DNA from: Paenibacillus tyrphae
Lineage (GTDB): Bacteria > Bacillota > Bacilli > Paenibacillales > NBRC-103111
Direction of reading: 5' to 3'
Length of the DNA stretch: 64,000 nt
NCBI RefSeq assembly: GCF_000722545.1
Contig: NZ_JNVM01000031.1
Span: forward strand, 62,001 to 126,000
Position numbers and translations under genes: made by a program. The notes beneath the pieces were generated by a model, which saw nothing but the letters and a program-made list of their open reading frames with translations, was not told the DNA's origin and made no database searches. Positions 49,462 to 58,855 of the stretch are shown here, one piece after another. Positions within the stretch are counted from its first letter, which is position 1. Every line of letters begins with the position of its first letter.

Positions 49462-51624
49462 ATGGGTGTAATTGGTAACCTGATGTTTGCCGTTGGGTTC
49501 AAGGTAACGGACGGTGCTGTAAAGAAGGCCGAAAAAAGTCTCGATAACTTGAAGGGCGGCGCTTACCGGGCTGACAAATCTATCAGTAAACTAAGTTCCG
49601 GCTTTGGTACGTTGGCGACTGCTGGAGCTGCAGCTTTAGGCGGGTTGTCATTTGCTGCGCTTGGGCATAGTGCAATAAGCGCCGCACAAGATTTCGAAAA
49701 TGCCACGTCGAAAATCAAAGGCGCAACGGGAGCAACCGGGGCACAGTTGGAAGAAATAAAAGGGATTGCCCAGAGCCTATACAACCAAAATTTTGGTGAA
49801 AACTGGGGCGATCTTGCAAAGTCATTATCTGTCGCTAGGCAAATTACCAAGCAGCAAGGGACAGAATTAGAGAAAACAACCAAAAATGCTTTGTTGCTGC
49901 GCGATACATTCGAATTCGATATCACTGAATCAATCAAAACGGCTGATACCATGATGAAGAACTTTGGAATCAGCAGCACAGAAGCATTTAATTTGCTGGC
50001 CCAAGGGACACAGAATGGGTTAGACAAGTCAGGTGAACTTCTTGATAGCGCAAACGAATATGCCCCACAGTTTAAAGCACTAGGATTTACGGCGAATGAG
50101 ATGTTTGATATTTTTTCCGCCGGACTCGAAGCCGGTGCGTTCAACCTCGACAAAGTCGGGGATGCGCTGAAAGAATTCAATATCCGGGCAAAAGATGGTT
50201 CGAAGTCTTCGACAGAAGCCTTTCAAATGCTTGGGCTAGATGTAGAAGAAATGATGAAGACCTTTGCATCAGGTGGGCCGAAGGCAAGACAGGCATTTTC
50301 TCAAGTTATGCAGATGATAGCGGACATTGAAGACCCGGTACAACGGAACACGGTTGGTGTCGGATTGATGGGGACCCAGTTCGAAGACTTAGAAGCGACG
50401 GTAATTGCATCTATGGGGACGGCAACAAGTCAATTTGATATGACAAGAAATACCATGGATGAGTTGAATAAAACGAAGTTTGAGAACATGGGTCAAGCGC
50501 TTGAGTCTATAGGTCGTCAAATCGAAACAGGGTTGCTGATACCTTTCGGGCAGAAACTCTTGCCTTTGATGGGTTCAGTATCTACTGCTGTTGACTGGGC
50601 AATTAAAAATTTTGATGTGCTTAGTCCTATTCTTGCCTCGTTAGCTGTTGTGATTGGCGGCGTCTTGACATTTTCGTTATGGAACATGGCTGCAGCAGCT
50701 TGGGCAGCAACGGCACCACTTCTCCCATTTATCGCAATTGTACTGGGCATTGGAGCTGCCATTACTGGGGTTATTCTGATATTCAAAAACTGGGGTTCTA
50801 TAAGCACTTGGTTAATCGAGAAATGGAACCAGTTTAAAGCATGGGTAATAAACATTTTTCAAGCAATAGGAAGCTTTTTTTCTGAATATTGGCCCTATGC
50901 ATTGGCTTTGTTGACCGGCCCTTTAGCTCCTACCGTAATGCTTATCATTACGTATTGGGATGAAATAAAAACATTTACGATTAGTGTTTTTACAGCGGTC
51001 GCAAGCTTTTTCACGAACATTTGGAACAGCATCGTCACGGGGGTCACTAGCTCTGTAACGGGCATCTGGACAGAGATAACAAACATTTGGAACAATATCA
51101 TGACCTTTTTTCAGGGAATCAACCTCTTTGACACAGGGAAAGACATCATTCAAGGGTTGATCAACGGCGTTATGGACATGCACCAAGCCGTTGTTGAAAA
51201 AGTAAAAGACATTGCCAGCGGGATAACTGACGGAGTCAAGGATTTTCTAGGAATTCATTCACCCTCACGTGTGATGATGGAGGTCGGTTATTTCGCCGGT
51301 GAAGGACTGGCCCAAGGGCTTGAGGGAACCGAGCAGCGCGTTTCCCAAACATCTACAAATCTGGCGCAAGAAATCACATCGCCGTACCTTAATCCGGGCA
51401 ATGCTTTAGCTCCGGCTGCAGCTCCGGCAAGTGTAGGCGGTGGAGCAACGGATGGGGCTATGCGGATCGATGTCCATTTAACCGTAGATGTGAATGGTTC
51501 AACAAACGGAACTCCTATTGTAAACGAATCGGAAGAGCAGTTTAAACGAATCATGCAAGAAGCAATTGAAAGTGCGATGCGGCGCATGGGGCTTGCGGGA
51601 GGCGTTAACTATGGCAACGCTTGA
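49462..51624 (+). CDS. Tail tape measure protein
   Basis: 720 aa, TP901-type. N-terminal ENATSKIKGATGATGAQLEEIKGIAQSLYNQNFGENWGDLAKSL... and FGISSTEAFNLLAQGTQNGLDKSGELLDSANEYAPQFKALGFT; membrane-like segments at ~385-443; C-terminal IASGITDGVKDFLGIHSPSRVMMEVG, a hallmark of these proteins. Length sets tail length, implying a fairly short tail. ATG after GGGCGGTGAAG. Confidence 0.93.
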   Translation: MGVIGNLMFAVGFKVTDGAVKKAEKSLDNLKGGAYRADKSISKLSSGFGTLATAGAAALGGLSFAALGHSAISAAQDFENATSKIKGATGATGAQLEEIKGIAQSLYNQNFGENWGDLAKSLSVARQITKQQGTELEKTTKNALLLRDTFEFDITESIKTADTMMKNFGISSTEAFNLLAQGTQNGLDKSGELLDSANEYAPQFKALGFTANEMFDIFSAGLEAGAFNLDKVGDALKEFNIRAKDGSKSSTEAFQMLGLDVEEMMKTFASGGPKARQAFSQVMQMIADIEDPVQRNTVGVGLMGTQFEDLEATVIASMGTATSQFDMTRNTMDELNKTKFENMGQALESIGRQIETGLLIPFGQKLLPLMGSVSTAVDWAIKNFDVLSPILASLAVVIGGVLTFSLWNMAAAAWAATAPLLPFIAIVLGIGAAITGVILIFKNWGSISTWLIEKWNQFKAWVINIFQAIGSFFSEYWPYALALLTGPLAPTVMLIITYWDEIKTFTISVFTAVASFFTNIWNSIVTGVTSSVTGIWTEITNIWNNIMTFFQGINLFDTGKDIIQGLINGVMDMHQAVVEKVKDIASGITDGVKDFLGIHSPSRVMMEVGYFAGEGLAQGLEGTEQRVSQTSTNLAQEITSPYLNPGNALAPAAAPASVGGGATDGAMRIDVHLTVDVNGSTNGTPIVNESEEQFKRIMQEAIESAMRRMGLAGGVNYGNA

Positions 51625-52108
51625 CGGTCGTTATATCTTGGTTGAAGTCGAAGATCCAAGTCATGAAGTTAATGTGACGGAGCAGCCTGTCGAGGACAAT
51701 GTTAATCTGACGGATCATGTTCAACTCAAAGCAAGTTCCATGAGCATTAGCGGCTATATCATCGGTGATGATGCGGCCCAGATAAAACAATACTTAATCG
51801 ACGCAATGAAGGCTGGGAGCATTGTTGAATACGATGGCCGAAATCTGTTCGTTGGGCTAATCACCAGTATTTCAACCAAGCATGACCACAGAGTCGCTAA
51901 TGGATTTTCGTTTTCGATGACGCTAAAAGAAATTAGCATTGCAGAAGCATCATATGTCGAGACGCTTCCCCTGCCGATTAAGGCGCAAGTAGCCCCTGTA
52001 ATCAGCTCCGGGCGAAAACAGACAAAAGGGAAAGGAAAGGGGAAGGGGAAGGAAAAAGAAGAGGTTCAGAAGGTAAAATTTAAGGCCGGAAGCCCGTGGG
52101 CGGAGTAG
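51611..52108 (+). CDS. Dit-like tail/baseplate protein
   Basis: 165 aa from ATG 51611 (GGGAGGCG upstream; overlaps the tape measure end by 14 bases). PVEDNVNLTDHVQLKASSMSISGYIIGDDAAQIKQYLIDAMKAGSIVEYDGRNLFVGLITSISTKHD resembles the Dit-like domain of simple contractile baseplates. Ends in a Lys/Gly-rich run (residues ~140-153). Links tail tube and baseplate. Confidence 0.72.
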   Translation: MATLDGRYILVEVEDPSHEVNVTEQPVEDNVNLTDHVQLKASSMSISGYIIGDDAAQIKQYLIDAMKAGSIVEYDGRNLFVGLITSISTKHDHRVANGFSFSMTLKEISIAEASYVETLPLPIKAQVAPVISSGRKQTKGKGKGKGKEKEEVQKVKFKAGSPWAE

Positions 52109-52115
52109 GTGCGAT

Positions 52116-52433
52116 GTGGAATATATCGATATTGAAAAGCAATTAATACCGTATCGGTTCGAAATTTCGCTCTCCGGTACGGTATTTACGTTTGAGGTCC
52201 ACTATAATAGCGAGTTCGATTTTTTCACTGTTGACTTGGAACGTGATGGCGAGGTTCTTGTTACGGGGGAGAAATTAATTTACGGCGTTCCGCTTTTTGT
52301 GGACAGCGCAGATGAACGTTTTCCGAAAGTCATGATCATACCCTTTGACGAATCTGGAAACAGCGACCGTGTGACATGGGACTCAATGAGTGAGAATGTT
52401 TTTCTGTTCATCGGGGGTGTAGAAGATGGCTAA
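52116..52433 (+). CDS. Baseplate plug protein (Pam3 gp18-like)
   Basis: 105 aa, GTG start. EKQLIPYRFEISLSGTVFTFEVHYNSEFDFFTVDLERDGEVLVTGEKLIYGVPLF matches the small all-beta baseplate plug family described from cyanophage Pam3. Closes the tail tube lumen. Overlaps the hub gene by eight bases. Confidence 0.75.
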   Translation: MEYIDIEKQLIPYRFEISLSGTVFTFEVHYNSEFDFFTVDLERDGEVLVTGEKLIYGVPLFVDSADERFPKVMIIPFDESGNSDRVTWDSMSENVFLFIGGVEDG

Positions 52434-53217
52434 CTTTGGCCGTGTCATTGAACTAACCATTGATGACATGATCTTTAAAATGGGGACGTATGCCATTGAG
52501 GGCACAATACCGTTCGATAACGATCCAATACCAAACGAAAGTGAAATCAAAATTTGGAATCTCTCGCCTGAAACAATAGATCGTATCAAACGCGGCAGCA
52601 TTGTTGCCATTAATGCAGGATATCGCGGCGATGTTGGATTAATTCTTCATGGGTTCGTCTCGAAGGTATTGACGAAATGGGACGGGACCGACAAGATCAC
52701 GACGGTATATGTGCTTGACACTGATGACATTTCAAAACGGAAAGTGACCGATATCGCGTATGCCGAAGGAACGCTTGCGAGCTATATTCTCCGGGACATG
52801 GCCGCGCAGCTCGGATTGCCTGTTGAGCAATTCGAATTAAATCAAGATTTCAAGTATGAGGATGGTTATACAGCCAACGGAGAGGTGACAAAGATCATTA
52901 GCGACGTAGCGGCAGATTGTGGAACGAGCGCCTATGTGAACAAAGGAAAGCTATATATTCGCAATCTTCGTTATGGCGCTGATGATGTATTCATGCTTTC
53001 TTCCGGCACCGGTTTAATCGGTTCTCCAGAACCATTCGAGGACGAAGATTTTAAGGGCTTTAACCTTAAGTCACAGCTTCAATATCGTATCACAACGGCA
53101 TCGGTGATCGACTTGAATTGTAGAAGATTTAACGGTAGGGTTCATGTTCGCAAGGGCAGTCACAAATTCAGCGCTACCGGGGATTTTATGACGGAAGTGG
53201 AGGCGATTTTACCATGA
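52426..53217 (+). CDS. Baseplate hub protein
   Basis: 263 aa: NFGRVIELTIDDMIFKMGTYAIEGTIPFDNDPIPNESEIKIWNLSPETIDRIKRGSIVAINAGYRGDVGLILHGFVSKV, then a LysM-free second domain. This is the gp27/gp44-like hub of simple contractile phages. Placed between plug and spike genes, as expected. Confidence 0.8.
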   Translation: MANFGRVIELTIDDMIFKMGTYAIEGTIPFDNDPIPNESEIKIWNLSPETIDRIKRGSIVAINAGYRGDVGLILHGFVSKVLTKWDGTDKITTVYVLDTDDISKRKVTDIAYAEGTLASYILRDMAAQLGLPVEQFELNQDFKYEDGYTANGEVTKIISDVAADCGTSAYVNKGKLYIRNLRYGADDVFMLSSGTGLIGSPEPFEDEDFKGFNLKSQLQYRITTASVIDLNCRRFNGRVHVRKGSHKFSATGDFMTEVEAILP

Positions 53218-53600
53218 GTAAGGTTGATCCGGCTGGAGAGCTGGCAAAGCTCCTTGATGCCGCTATACAGAAGCGACTGGCCGAAACAAACGTCGCGTTT
53301 CCGTGCCGTGTGGTTTCATTCAGTTCCGGAAATGGTTTGGCCGTTGTTCAGCCTTTACAAGGTGGAGGCAGAGCGGCCCCCGTTCAAAATGTTCCGGTTC
53401 TCGGACAGCGATTAAAAACTAGCGAGGGCATAGAGCAAACCTTTTTCCCTTCTCTTCGTCCCGGCGATATTGTTTATGTCGTTTGCTCAGATAGGCATAT
53501 CAAGGGCGAAACAGGCGAAGCGGGCAGCAGCCGAAGGGTCCATGATGCAAACGACGCTGTGATTGTGGGGGTGTTTCCGTGCAGTCTCCCAAACTCATAA
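53214..53600 (+). CDS. Baseplate spike / Gp138-like protein
   Basis: 128 aa. AFPCRVVSFSSGNGLAVVQPL...LPGDIVYVVCSDRHIK is the Gp138 N-terminal OB-fold pattern. Central membrane-puncturing spike at the tail tip. Short, lacking a long beta-helix, so the tip may be completed by another protein. Confidence 0.78.
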   Translation: MSKVDPAGELAKLLDAAIQKRLAETNVAFPCRVVSFSSGNGLAVVQPLQGGGRAAPVQNVPVLGQRLKTSEGIEQTFFPSLRPGDIVYVVCSDRHIKGETGEAGSSRRVHDANDAVIVGVFPCSLPNS

Positions 53601-53938
53601 ACGGTGATTTGGTATTCGAAAATTACGAGCTTGTCATGGTCGAAGAAGTCGAAGAGCTGGCACAATGCTGTGAGATCGTTCTTGGCACAAATCGCGGGGA
53701 ATGGTTTTTGAATCCATCGATGGGCATTGACTTCAAAAAAGTTACTGGAAAACATATCAGCTTAGAAGCCGCCAAGCAGCAAATCCGGGAAGGGTTACGA
53801 CAAGAGTCGCGAATAAGTTCTGTTGATGAAATTATTGTCCGGCCAGATGATAAAAGGCGGACATGCGATGTTTCGTTTGTTGCCTATAGCACAGATGGGG
53901 AGCGTATTAACATGGGGGTGATTCCTGGTGTTGGATAG
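53579..53938 (+). CDS. Baseplate wedge protein (gp25/DUF2634-like)
   Basis: 119 aa, GTG start. YELVMVEEVEELAQCCEIVLGTNRGEWFLNPSMGIDF is the gp25-like lysozyme-fold signature. Couples sheath to baseplate and starts sheath assembly. Overlaps spike by 22 bases and J-protein by 11. Confidence 0.85.
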   Translation: MQSPKLINGDLVFENYELVMVEEVEELAQCCEIVLGTNRGEWFLNPSMGIDFKKVTGKHISLEAAKQQIREGLRQESRISSVDEIIVRPDDKRRTCDVSFVAYSTDGERINMGVIPGVG

Positions 53939-55100
53939 CAAGGGCTTCAAACGAAGGCGCTTTGATGACTTATTTACCGAAATAGAAACTAAGGCAAAAG
54001 AAGTTTTCGGGCAACAGATAAACACATCGGAGCGGTCCCCACTTGGAATCATTTTGCGATTGTTTGCATGGTTTTTGGCGCGGGCGTGGCAAAATTCGGA
54101 AGACGTGTACCAAAGCGGATTTGTGAACACAGCAGAGGGCGTTAATCTGGACCGGTTAGGCCCGTATGGAGGGATTAAACGCATCCAAGCCCAAGCGGCA
54201 ATAGGGGAAATACTGATTACTGGAAGGCCAAATTATTTCGTTAGATCCGGTTTCCGCGTTTCAAGTGGATCAACAGTCTTTGAAACAACCAATGATGTTA
54301 CCCTTGATAGTACAGGTGCGGCTAAAGCGAGGATTCGCGCACTCGTTCCCGGCAGAAGCGGAAACGTTGCTGGCGGAACAATAACCACCATCATAAATCC
54401 AGATGCAAATATTAAAGCCGTGACGAATCAAGAGGGGACTTTTGGGGGCAGGGACAAGGAAACAGACAAGGAATTTCGGGATCGATATTCCCTTTCGGCA
54501 GAAGGACGTGGAGCTGCAACGATTCGAGCCATTCGCTCGGGTCTCCTGAGAACGCCGGGAGTTAGGGCGGCAACAGTTGTTGAAAATTTCATGAATACCC
54601 CTGATCGCGCCGGTCGGAATCCGAAATCATTCGAAGCCTATGTGCTTGGCGGGACGCCGGAAGCAATAGGTCAAACAATTCTTGATACGAAGGCCGCAGG
54701 GATTGAACCATGGGGCACCCAAAGCGTCATTGTGAAAGACGATGCAGGGTTTGAACATGTGATGAAGTTCAGCTACGCAATTGAAGTAAAGGTACATGTA
54801 TTGGTTAAAGTAAAGGTCGATAATCGGTTTCCCAGAGATGGTATATCTCAAATGAAATCAGCAGCCATTCGGTATATTGGCGGCGAGGATGAAGACGGTA
54901 CATTGTACGTTGGACTAAATATGGGGGCAGATGTGATTCATCAAAAACTAATGGCTGCTATGGATCGAGTGGAGGGGATTACAGATATGACGGTTGAAAT
55001 CGGCAAAGATGGGTCGAACTGGGCCAAGGATAATCTTTCCATTGCGCCAAATGAGGTGGCCCAAACAAATCATAAAATCATCATCGTGAGCAAAATATGA
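53928..55100 (+). CDS. Baseplate J-like protein
   Basis: 390 aa. ERSPLGIILRLFAWFLARAWQNSEDVYQSGFVNTAEGVNLDRLGPYGGIKR and RALVPGRSGNVAGGTITTIINP and KETDKEFRDRYSLSAEGRGAATIRAIRSGLLRTPGVRAATVVEN are diagnostic of the gpJ/gp6 wedge. Forms the baseplate ring. Confidence 0.92.
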   Translation: MLDSKGFKRRRFDDLFTEIETKAKEVFGQQINTSERSPLGIILRLFAWFLARAWQNSEDVYQSGFVNTAEGVNLDRLGPYGGIKRIQAQAAIGEILITGRPNYFVRSGFRVSSGSTVFETTNDVTLDSTGAAKARIRALVPGRSGNVAGGTITTIINPDANIKAVTNQEGTFGGRDKETDKEFRDRYSLSAEGRGAATIRAIRSGLLRTPGVRAATVVENFMNTPDRAGRNPKSFEAYVLGGTPEAIGQTILDTKAAGIEPWGTQSVIVKDDAGFEHVMKFSYAIEVKVHVLVKVKVDNRFPRDGISQMKSAAIRYIGGEDEDGTLYVGLNMGADVIHQKLMAAMDRVEGITDMTVEIGKDGSNWAKDNLSIAPNEVAQTNHKIIIVSKI

Positions 55101-55741
55101 TTACTCGTTCGGACATTCTGAAGCGACTGACGGACGTATTCACAAAAGATCCTAATAGTAACATAGGTAAGTTGATTTCGATTATGGCCGATCAGTTCCG
55201 TGCGCTTGAAGAATCTCAGAATAGAACGCGAGAATGGCGAAATATCGACCTAGCGGAAGGCACAACACTCGATCATGTCGGACAAAATGTGGTACAGCCT
55301 CGTGGAGCTGCGAGGGATGAAGTATATCGAATTCTGATCAAATCCAAGATAGCACGGAATCTCTCAACGGGTGATATTAATACGATAATTCGGGTGCTGT
55401 CGACAGCGTTGAACACGAAACCAAGTGAAATTGAAATCAGAGAGTTATACAGTGATCCGATATCTCCTGAACCTGCAGCAATTTCGGTCATAAAGCTTCC
55501 GTTAAAGGCCATAAATGAATCGGGTATGTCTCCCCTTACTTTTGCGCGGATTGTACAACGCACCGTTGCGGCTGGCGTTCGGGTGGGCGTGATCGAATTA
55601 TCTGGAACATTTTCGTTTTCGTCTGTTCCGGATCAAAGCGAGATGGATAACAACGCAGGTTTTGGGAATATAGAAGGCACAATCGGAGGGTATTTGGGGG
55701 CCGCGTATAGCCCAGATAAGGACGACGACTTACCAATATAG
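55097..55741 (+). CDS. Baseplate gpI-like protein (DUF2313/YmfQ)
   Basis: 214 aa. RSDILKRLTDVFTKDPNSNIGKLISIMADQFRALEESQNRTREWRNIDLAEGTTLDHVGQNVVQPRGAARDEVYRILIKSKIARNLS: tail protein I-like. Joins J protein to tail fibres. ATG overlaps the J stop. Confidence 0.85.
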   Translation: MITRSDILKRLTDVFTKDPNSNIGKLISIMADQFRALEESQNRTREWRNIDLAEGTTLDHVGQNVVQPRGAARDEVYRILIKSKIARNLSTGDINTIIRVLSTALNTKPSEIEIRELYSDPISPEPAAISVIKLPLKAINESGMSPLTFARIVQRTVAAGVRVGVIELSGTFSFSSVPDQSEMDNNAGFGNIEGTIGGYLGAAYSPDKDDDLPI

Positions 55742-55752
55742 GAGGAAATACC

Positions 55753-56094
55753 ATGCCATTTAATGAGCAGTTACCCGGCTGGAAGGCTACAGGAACCGAA
55801 CCACCTGCATCCAAAAAGAGTAACGGATTTATTCCGGGTGAAAAGCCGCCAGCAGATTTTTTTAACTGGCTATTCACTCGCTTGTCGAAAGTAGCCGAGG
55901 AACTACAGAAAAATGCGGCTGAAAAGTCTGAAACGCAAGCCATTCGCGATTTAATTTCTAAAGAAATAGAGAGGCTTCAAGGAGATATGGCCGCAGTCCG
56001 AGCAGACCATACAAAACCACTTATCATCGAGGTCCGAACGTCTGACCCGGTTAACCCGGAGATTGGACGTATTTGGCTGCGGAGCGATCTGTAG
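55753..56094 (+). CDS. Tail fibre adaptor-like protein
   Basis: 113 aa. LPGWKATGTEPPASKKSNGFIPGEKPPADFFNWLFTRL is the common N-terminal fibre-attachment motif; the rest is helical, ending IEVRTSDPVNPEIGRIWLRSDL. Usually the N-terminus of long fibres; here a separate short gene before the large receptor-binding candidate. Confidence 0.72.
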   Translation: MPFNEQLPGWKATGTEPPASKKSNGFIPGEKPPADFFNWLFTRLSKVAEELQKNAAEKSETQAIRDLISKEIERLQGDMAAVRADHTKPLIIEVRTSDPVNPEIGRIWLRSDL

Positions 56095-56107
56095 GAGGTA
56101 GGTATAT

Positions 56108-58417
56108 ATGGCTGTTGTTTCGTTAACAACCGTAGCTGATACTTATGTGAAAAGGTATCGCGGGACGGGCGATGGTATGAATTACGGAGGCGATACTGGT
56201 CTTGCGGCGCTTAATACGTCAAGTGAGTATGCCGAGGTGTATGTTCTTTTTGACCTCTCGTCTATACCGTCAGCCTCAAAGATAAATTCAGCTACCTTTG
56301 AATTGGCACTTAGGGGCGGTGGATACTTCAATATCACTGTAGATATGAGAAAGGTGACGAGTGGTTGGCAAGAATATGCAGTCACGTATAATAATAAGCC
56401 CAGTATCTCAAATGAGGTTTATGGATCAATATTCTCGCCAAATTTCAACCCACCCGATCCTGAAATTGCAAGTTTTGATGCAACTGCAATGGTTCGTGAA
56501 TGGATTTCTGGACAATCGCCGAATTATGGGTTTGCGCTGACATCTCCGAATGGAAATAGGATATTTGGTTCACGAGAAGGTGCCGCGGCATACGGTTACA
56601 TGCCTCCGACGTTGGTAATCGATTATGAACCGAACCATGCGCCGAACGCTCCCGGTCTAAATACTCCGGGGCACGGAAGTATTACCAATAATCGTAACCC
56701 AGTCTTCAATTGGACGTTTTCCGATCAGGACGGAGGTGATTACCAGACCGCTTGGCAGATACAAGTTAGTGCTGGCGATGGCGGCGCGTTCACAAACATT
56801 TATATGGATTCCGGAAAAAATACGACGGCCACGAACCAATGGACGTTCTATAACTTTGGCGATAATCAATATTTTTACCGCATTCGTACATGGGACCGAT
56901 ACGATGCCGTAAGTCCTTGGTCGTGGGTGCCATGGTTTGGTATCGAAAATCAGCCGCCAACATGTACCGGAGGAACGCCGAGCCCGCGATATTTGAAAGT
57001 TGATCCGGGCGGGAGCTTTCGGGTAGAGGTTACAGGCGTTTCGGACAACTGGTCCGGCGTTCAGAAAGTGCAGTTCGCGACATGGACGGAAGCAGGTGGT
57101 CAGGACGACATTCGGTGGTACGATGGAGTGAATGCGGGCGGCGGCACTTGGTATTACGATGTTCCGTTAGCGAATCATGGCAATGCAGAGGGGAAATATA
57201 ACTGCCATGTCTACGCTTGGGACTTTGCCGGAAATAGCGCGAACATCAGAGTCATAGATACCTATATAGACCGTACCCCACCTAATGTTGGAAGCGTGTC
57301 AGGGCCACACTATACGAACCAAGCTGGGGGGACTTTTAGGGTTTGGGCGTACAATGTGACGGATAGTTCAGGGGTGAACAGGGTCTCGTTTCCAACATGT
57401 CACACGTCTAATACAAGTGTTTGGAAATGGTACCCCGGAGTTAGAGATGGGGGAAGCAACAACTGGTACTGCGACATTCAAATGGGGGAATTTGCTAACG
57501 CGGAAGGCACCTATTTTTCAGATGTTTACGCATACGATAACGTTGGAAACCAAGCCCCAAGTGTACGTATCGTTACGTATGTTGACCGGACGCCGCCAAC
57601 GGTCGCCAGCGTCCAAGGACTCAGCTACACGAACCAGACCGGAGGAACGCGGCGCGTATGGATATATGGCGCTGCTGATGCGGTCAGCGGCATTGCATCG
57701 GTAGAAGTCATATATTATGCAACAGGATTGACCTTTCGAGGGCCTTTTCCGGCCGGACAATCCGGAAACGACTATTATTATGATGTCCCGATATATGTCG
57801 GGGATGATCGATACAAAGCTGAATTTCGTTTGCATGATAGGGCGGGGAATACTGGTTACTACAAGGTAGAATTTCTCGTAGATAGCCAGCGGCCCAACGA
57901 TCCGAATGGTTCCGTGACCTACGGAGAAACTACAGTAACATTCACTTGGCTGCGATTCTCGGACCCGTTCCCGTCCTCCGAGTATGAAAGGACGGAGTTG
58001 ACTTTTGGCGAGTGGGACGGGTCGGCATGGGCCGGAGGATTCCCGAACCGGCATATGGGGGTCGTTACAACCGACGCGAATACACTTGAAAAGTATTTTT
58101 CCAATCTCAATCCGGGTGTGAGATACCGATATACAGTCAAGCACTTCGATAAGGCTGGAAACGAAAGTGCGTATACGTGGAGAGAGTTTGTTACAAAGAA
58201 AAAAATCGGTGAAATTTATGTACCACTAAGCCCAATAAAATTTATAATTCTTCCTCTCTATGATCCACAATCCGGTGTCCTTGGATCGAAGGAAATCCGA
58301 AGTACAATATCCAACGGGGTCATTGGGTGTTTTGAAACTGTCCAAATTCGGGACCCTTCTGCAAGTAAAGTCAAGGCACAAACATCGCAGGGCATTAGGG
58401 CAATCGCCAAAAATTAA
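56108..58417 (+). CDS. Tail fibre / receptor-binding protein with DNRLRE and GBS Bsp-like repeats
   Basis: 769 aa. Residues 1-175 form a DNRLRE/CBM96-like beta domain (SLTTVADTYVKRY...DYEP). ~178-282 is a fibronectin III-like domain (FNWTFSDQDGGDYQTAWQIQVS). Three GBS Bsp-like repeats follow at ~292-385, ~399-490 and ~505-590 (SGVQKVQFATWTEAGGQDDIRWYDG...GKYNCHVYAWDFAGN). A second Fn3-like domain lies near 600-695. Probable host-surface glycan binding. AGGAGG upstream. Confidence 0.78.
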   Translation: MAVVSLTTVADTYVKRYRGTGDGMNYGGDTGLAALNTSSEYAEVYVLFDLSSIPSASKINSATFELALRGGGYFNITVDMRKVTSGWQEYAVTYNNKPSISNEVYGSIFSPNFNPPDPEIASFDATAMVREWISGQSPNYGFALTSPNGNRIFGSREGAAAYGYMPPTLVIDYEPNHAPNAPGLNTPGHGSITNNRNPVFNWTFSDQDGGDYQTAWQIQVSAGDGGAFTNIYMDSGKNTTATNQWTFYNFGDNQYFYRIRTWDRYDAVSPWSWVPWFGIENQPPTCTGGTPSPRYLKVDPGGSFRVEVTGVSDNWSGVQKVQFATWTEAGGQDDIRWYDGVNAGGGTWYYDVPLANHGNAEGKYNCHVYAWDFAGNSANIRVIDTYIDRTPPNVGSVSGPHYTNQAGGTFRVWAYNVTDSSGVNRVSFPTCHTSNTSVWKWYPGVRDGGSNNWYCDIQMGEFANAEGTYFSDVYAYDNVGNQAPSVRIVTYVDRTPPTVASVQGLSYTNQTGGTRRVWIYGAADAVSGIASVEVIYYATGLTFRGPFPAGQSGNDYYYDVPIYVGDDRYKAEFRLHDRAGNTGYYKVEFLVDSQRPNDPNGSVTYGETTVTFTWLRFSDPFPSSEYERTELTFGEWDGSAWAGGFPNRHMGVVTTDANTLEKYFSNLNPGVRYRYTVKHFDKAGNESAYTWREFVTKKKIGEIYVPLSPIKFIILPLYDPQSGVLGSKEIRSTISNGVIGCFETVQIRDPSASKVKAQTSQGIRAIAKN

Positions 58418-58504
58418 TCACTGGAGGTGGCTGCGAAAATATCGAGCCGAATGTAATTCAGAAATGATTTATTTATGCTCCGAGTAATCGGGGCTATTTG
58501 ACTT

Positions 58505-58525
58505 TCCCAAGCGCTTGGGAATTTG
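58505..58525 (+). repeat. 21-bp palindrome-containing repeat, copy 2
   Basis: TCCCAAGCGCTTGGGA (58505-58520) plus ATTTG, identical to 35479-35499. Here intergenic, extended to an 18-bp perfect palindrome, between the fibre gene and the lysis cassette, 43 bp before the XhlA gene. Confidence 0.85.
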
Positions 58526-58567
58526 AGAGAGTGATTATCCAACTCCGATTGAGAGGATGATTGATGA

Positions 58568-58843
58568 ATGGATGAAATGCAAAAAATTACGGATCAGATC
58601 ACCAACGTAAGGTTAGACATCAGAGAGCTTTCAACAAAAGTAGAGGGCTTGAAGGATCTTACCAAGAAAGTCGAAGACGTGGAAGATATTGCAAAAAAGG
58701 CAATGGAAAGGACGGAGTCGGCACATCACCGACTAGATAAAATCGATAAGCTGACGTTCTGGTTGGCAACGACAGTGATAGGCGCAATCATTTTGGCCAT
58801 CATTGGCTATGCATTGCGCGGCGGCTTTAACACTAAAATTTAG
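58568..58843 (+). CDS. XhlA-like holin accessory protein
   Basis: 91 aa: a charged coiled-coil N-terminus (QKITDQITNVRLDIRELSTKVEGLKDLTKKVEDVE) and one C-terminal TM helix (FWLATTVIGAIILAIIGYALRGG), the XhlA pattern from PBSX, where it assists the holin in lysis. Confidence 0.88.
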   Translation: MDEMQKITDQITNVRLDIRELSTKVEGLKDLTKKVEDVEDIAKKAMERTESAHHRLDKIDKLTFWLATTVIGAIILAIIGYALRGGFNTKI

Positions 58844-58855
58844 GAGCTGATTTCA

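Noticed and set aside
58260..58487. 75-aa plus-strand ORF overlapping the fibre gene end
   Set aside because: Mostly overlaps the fibre gene in another frame; its short intergenic tail has no ribosome site.
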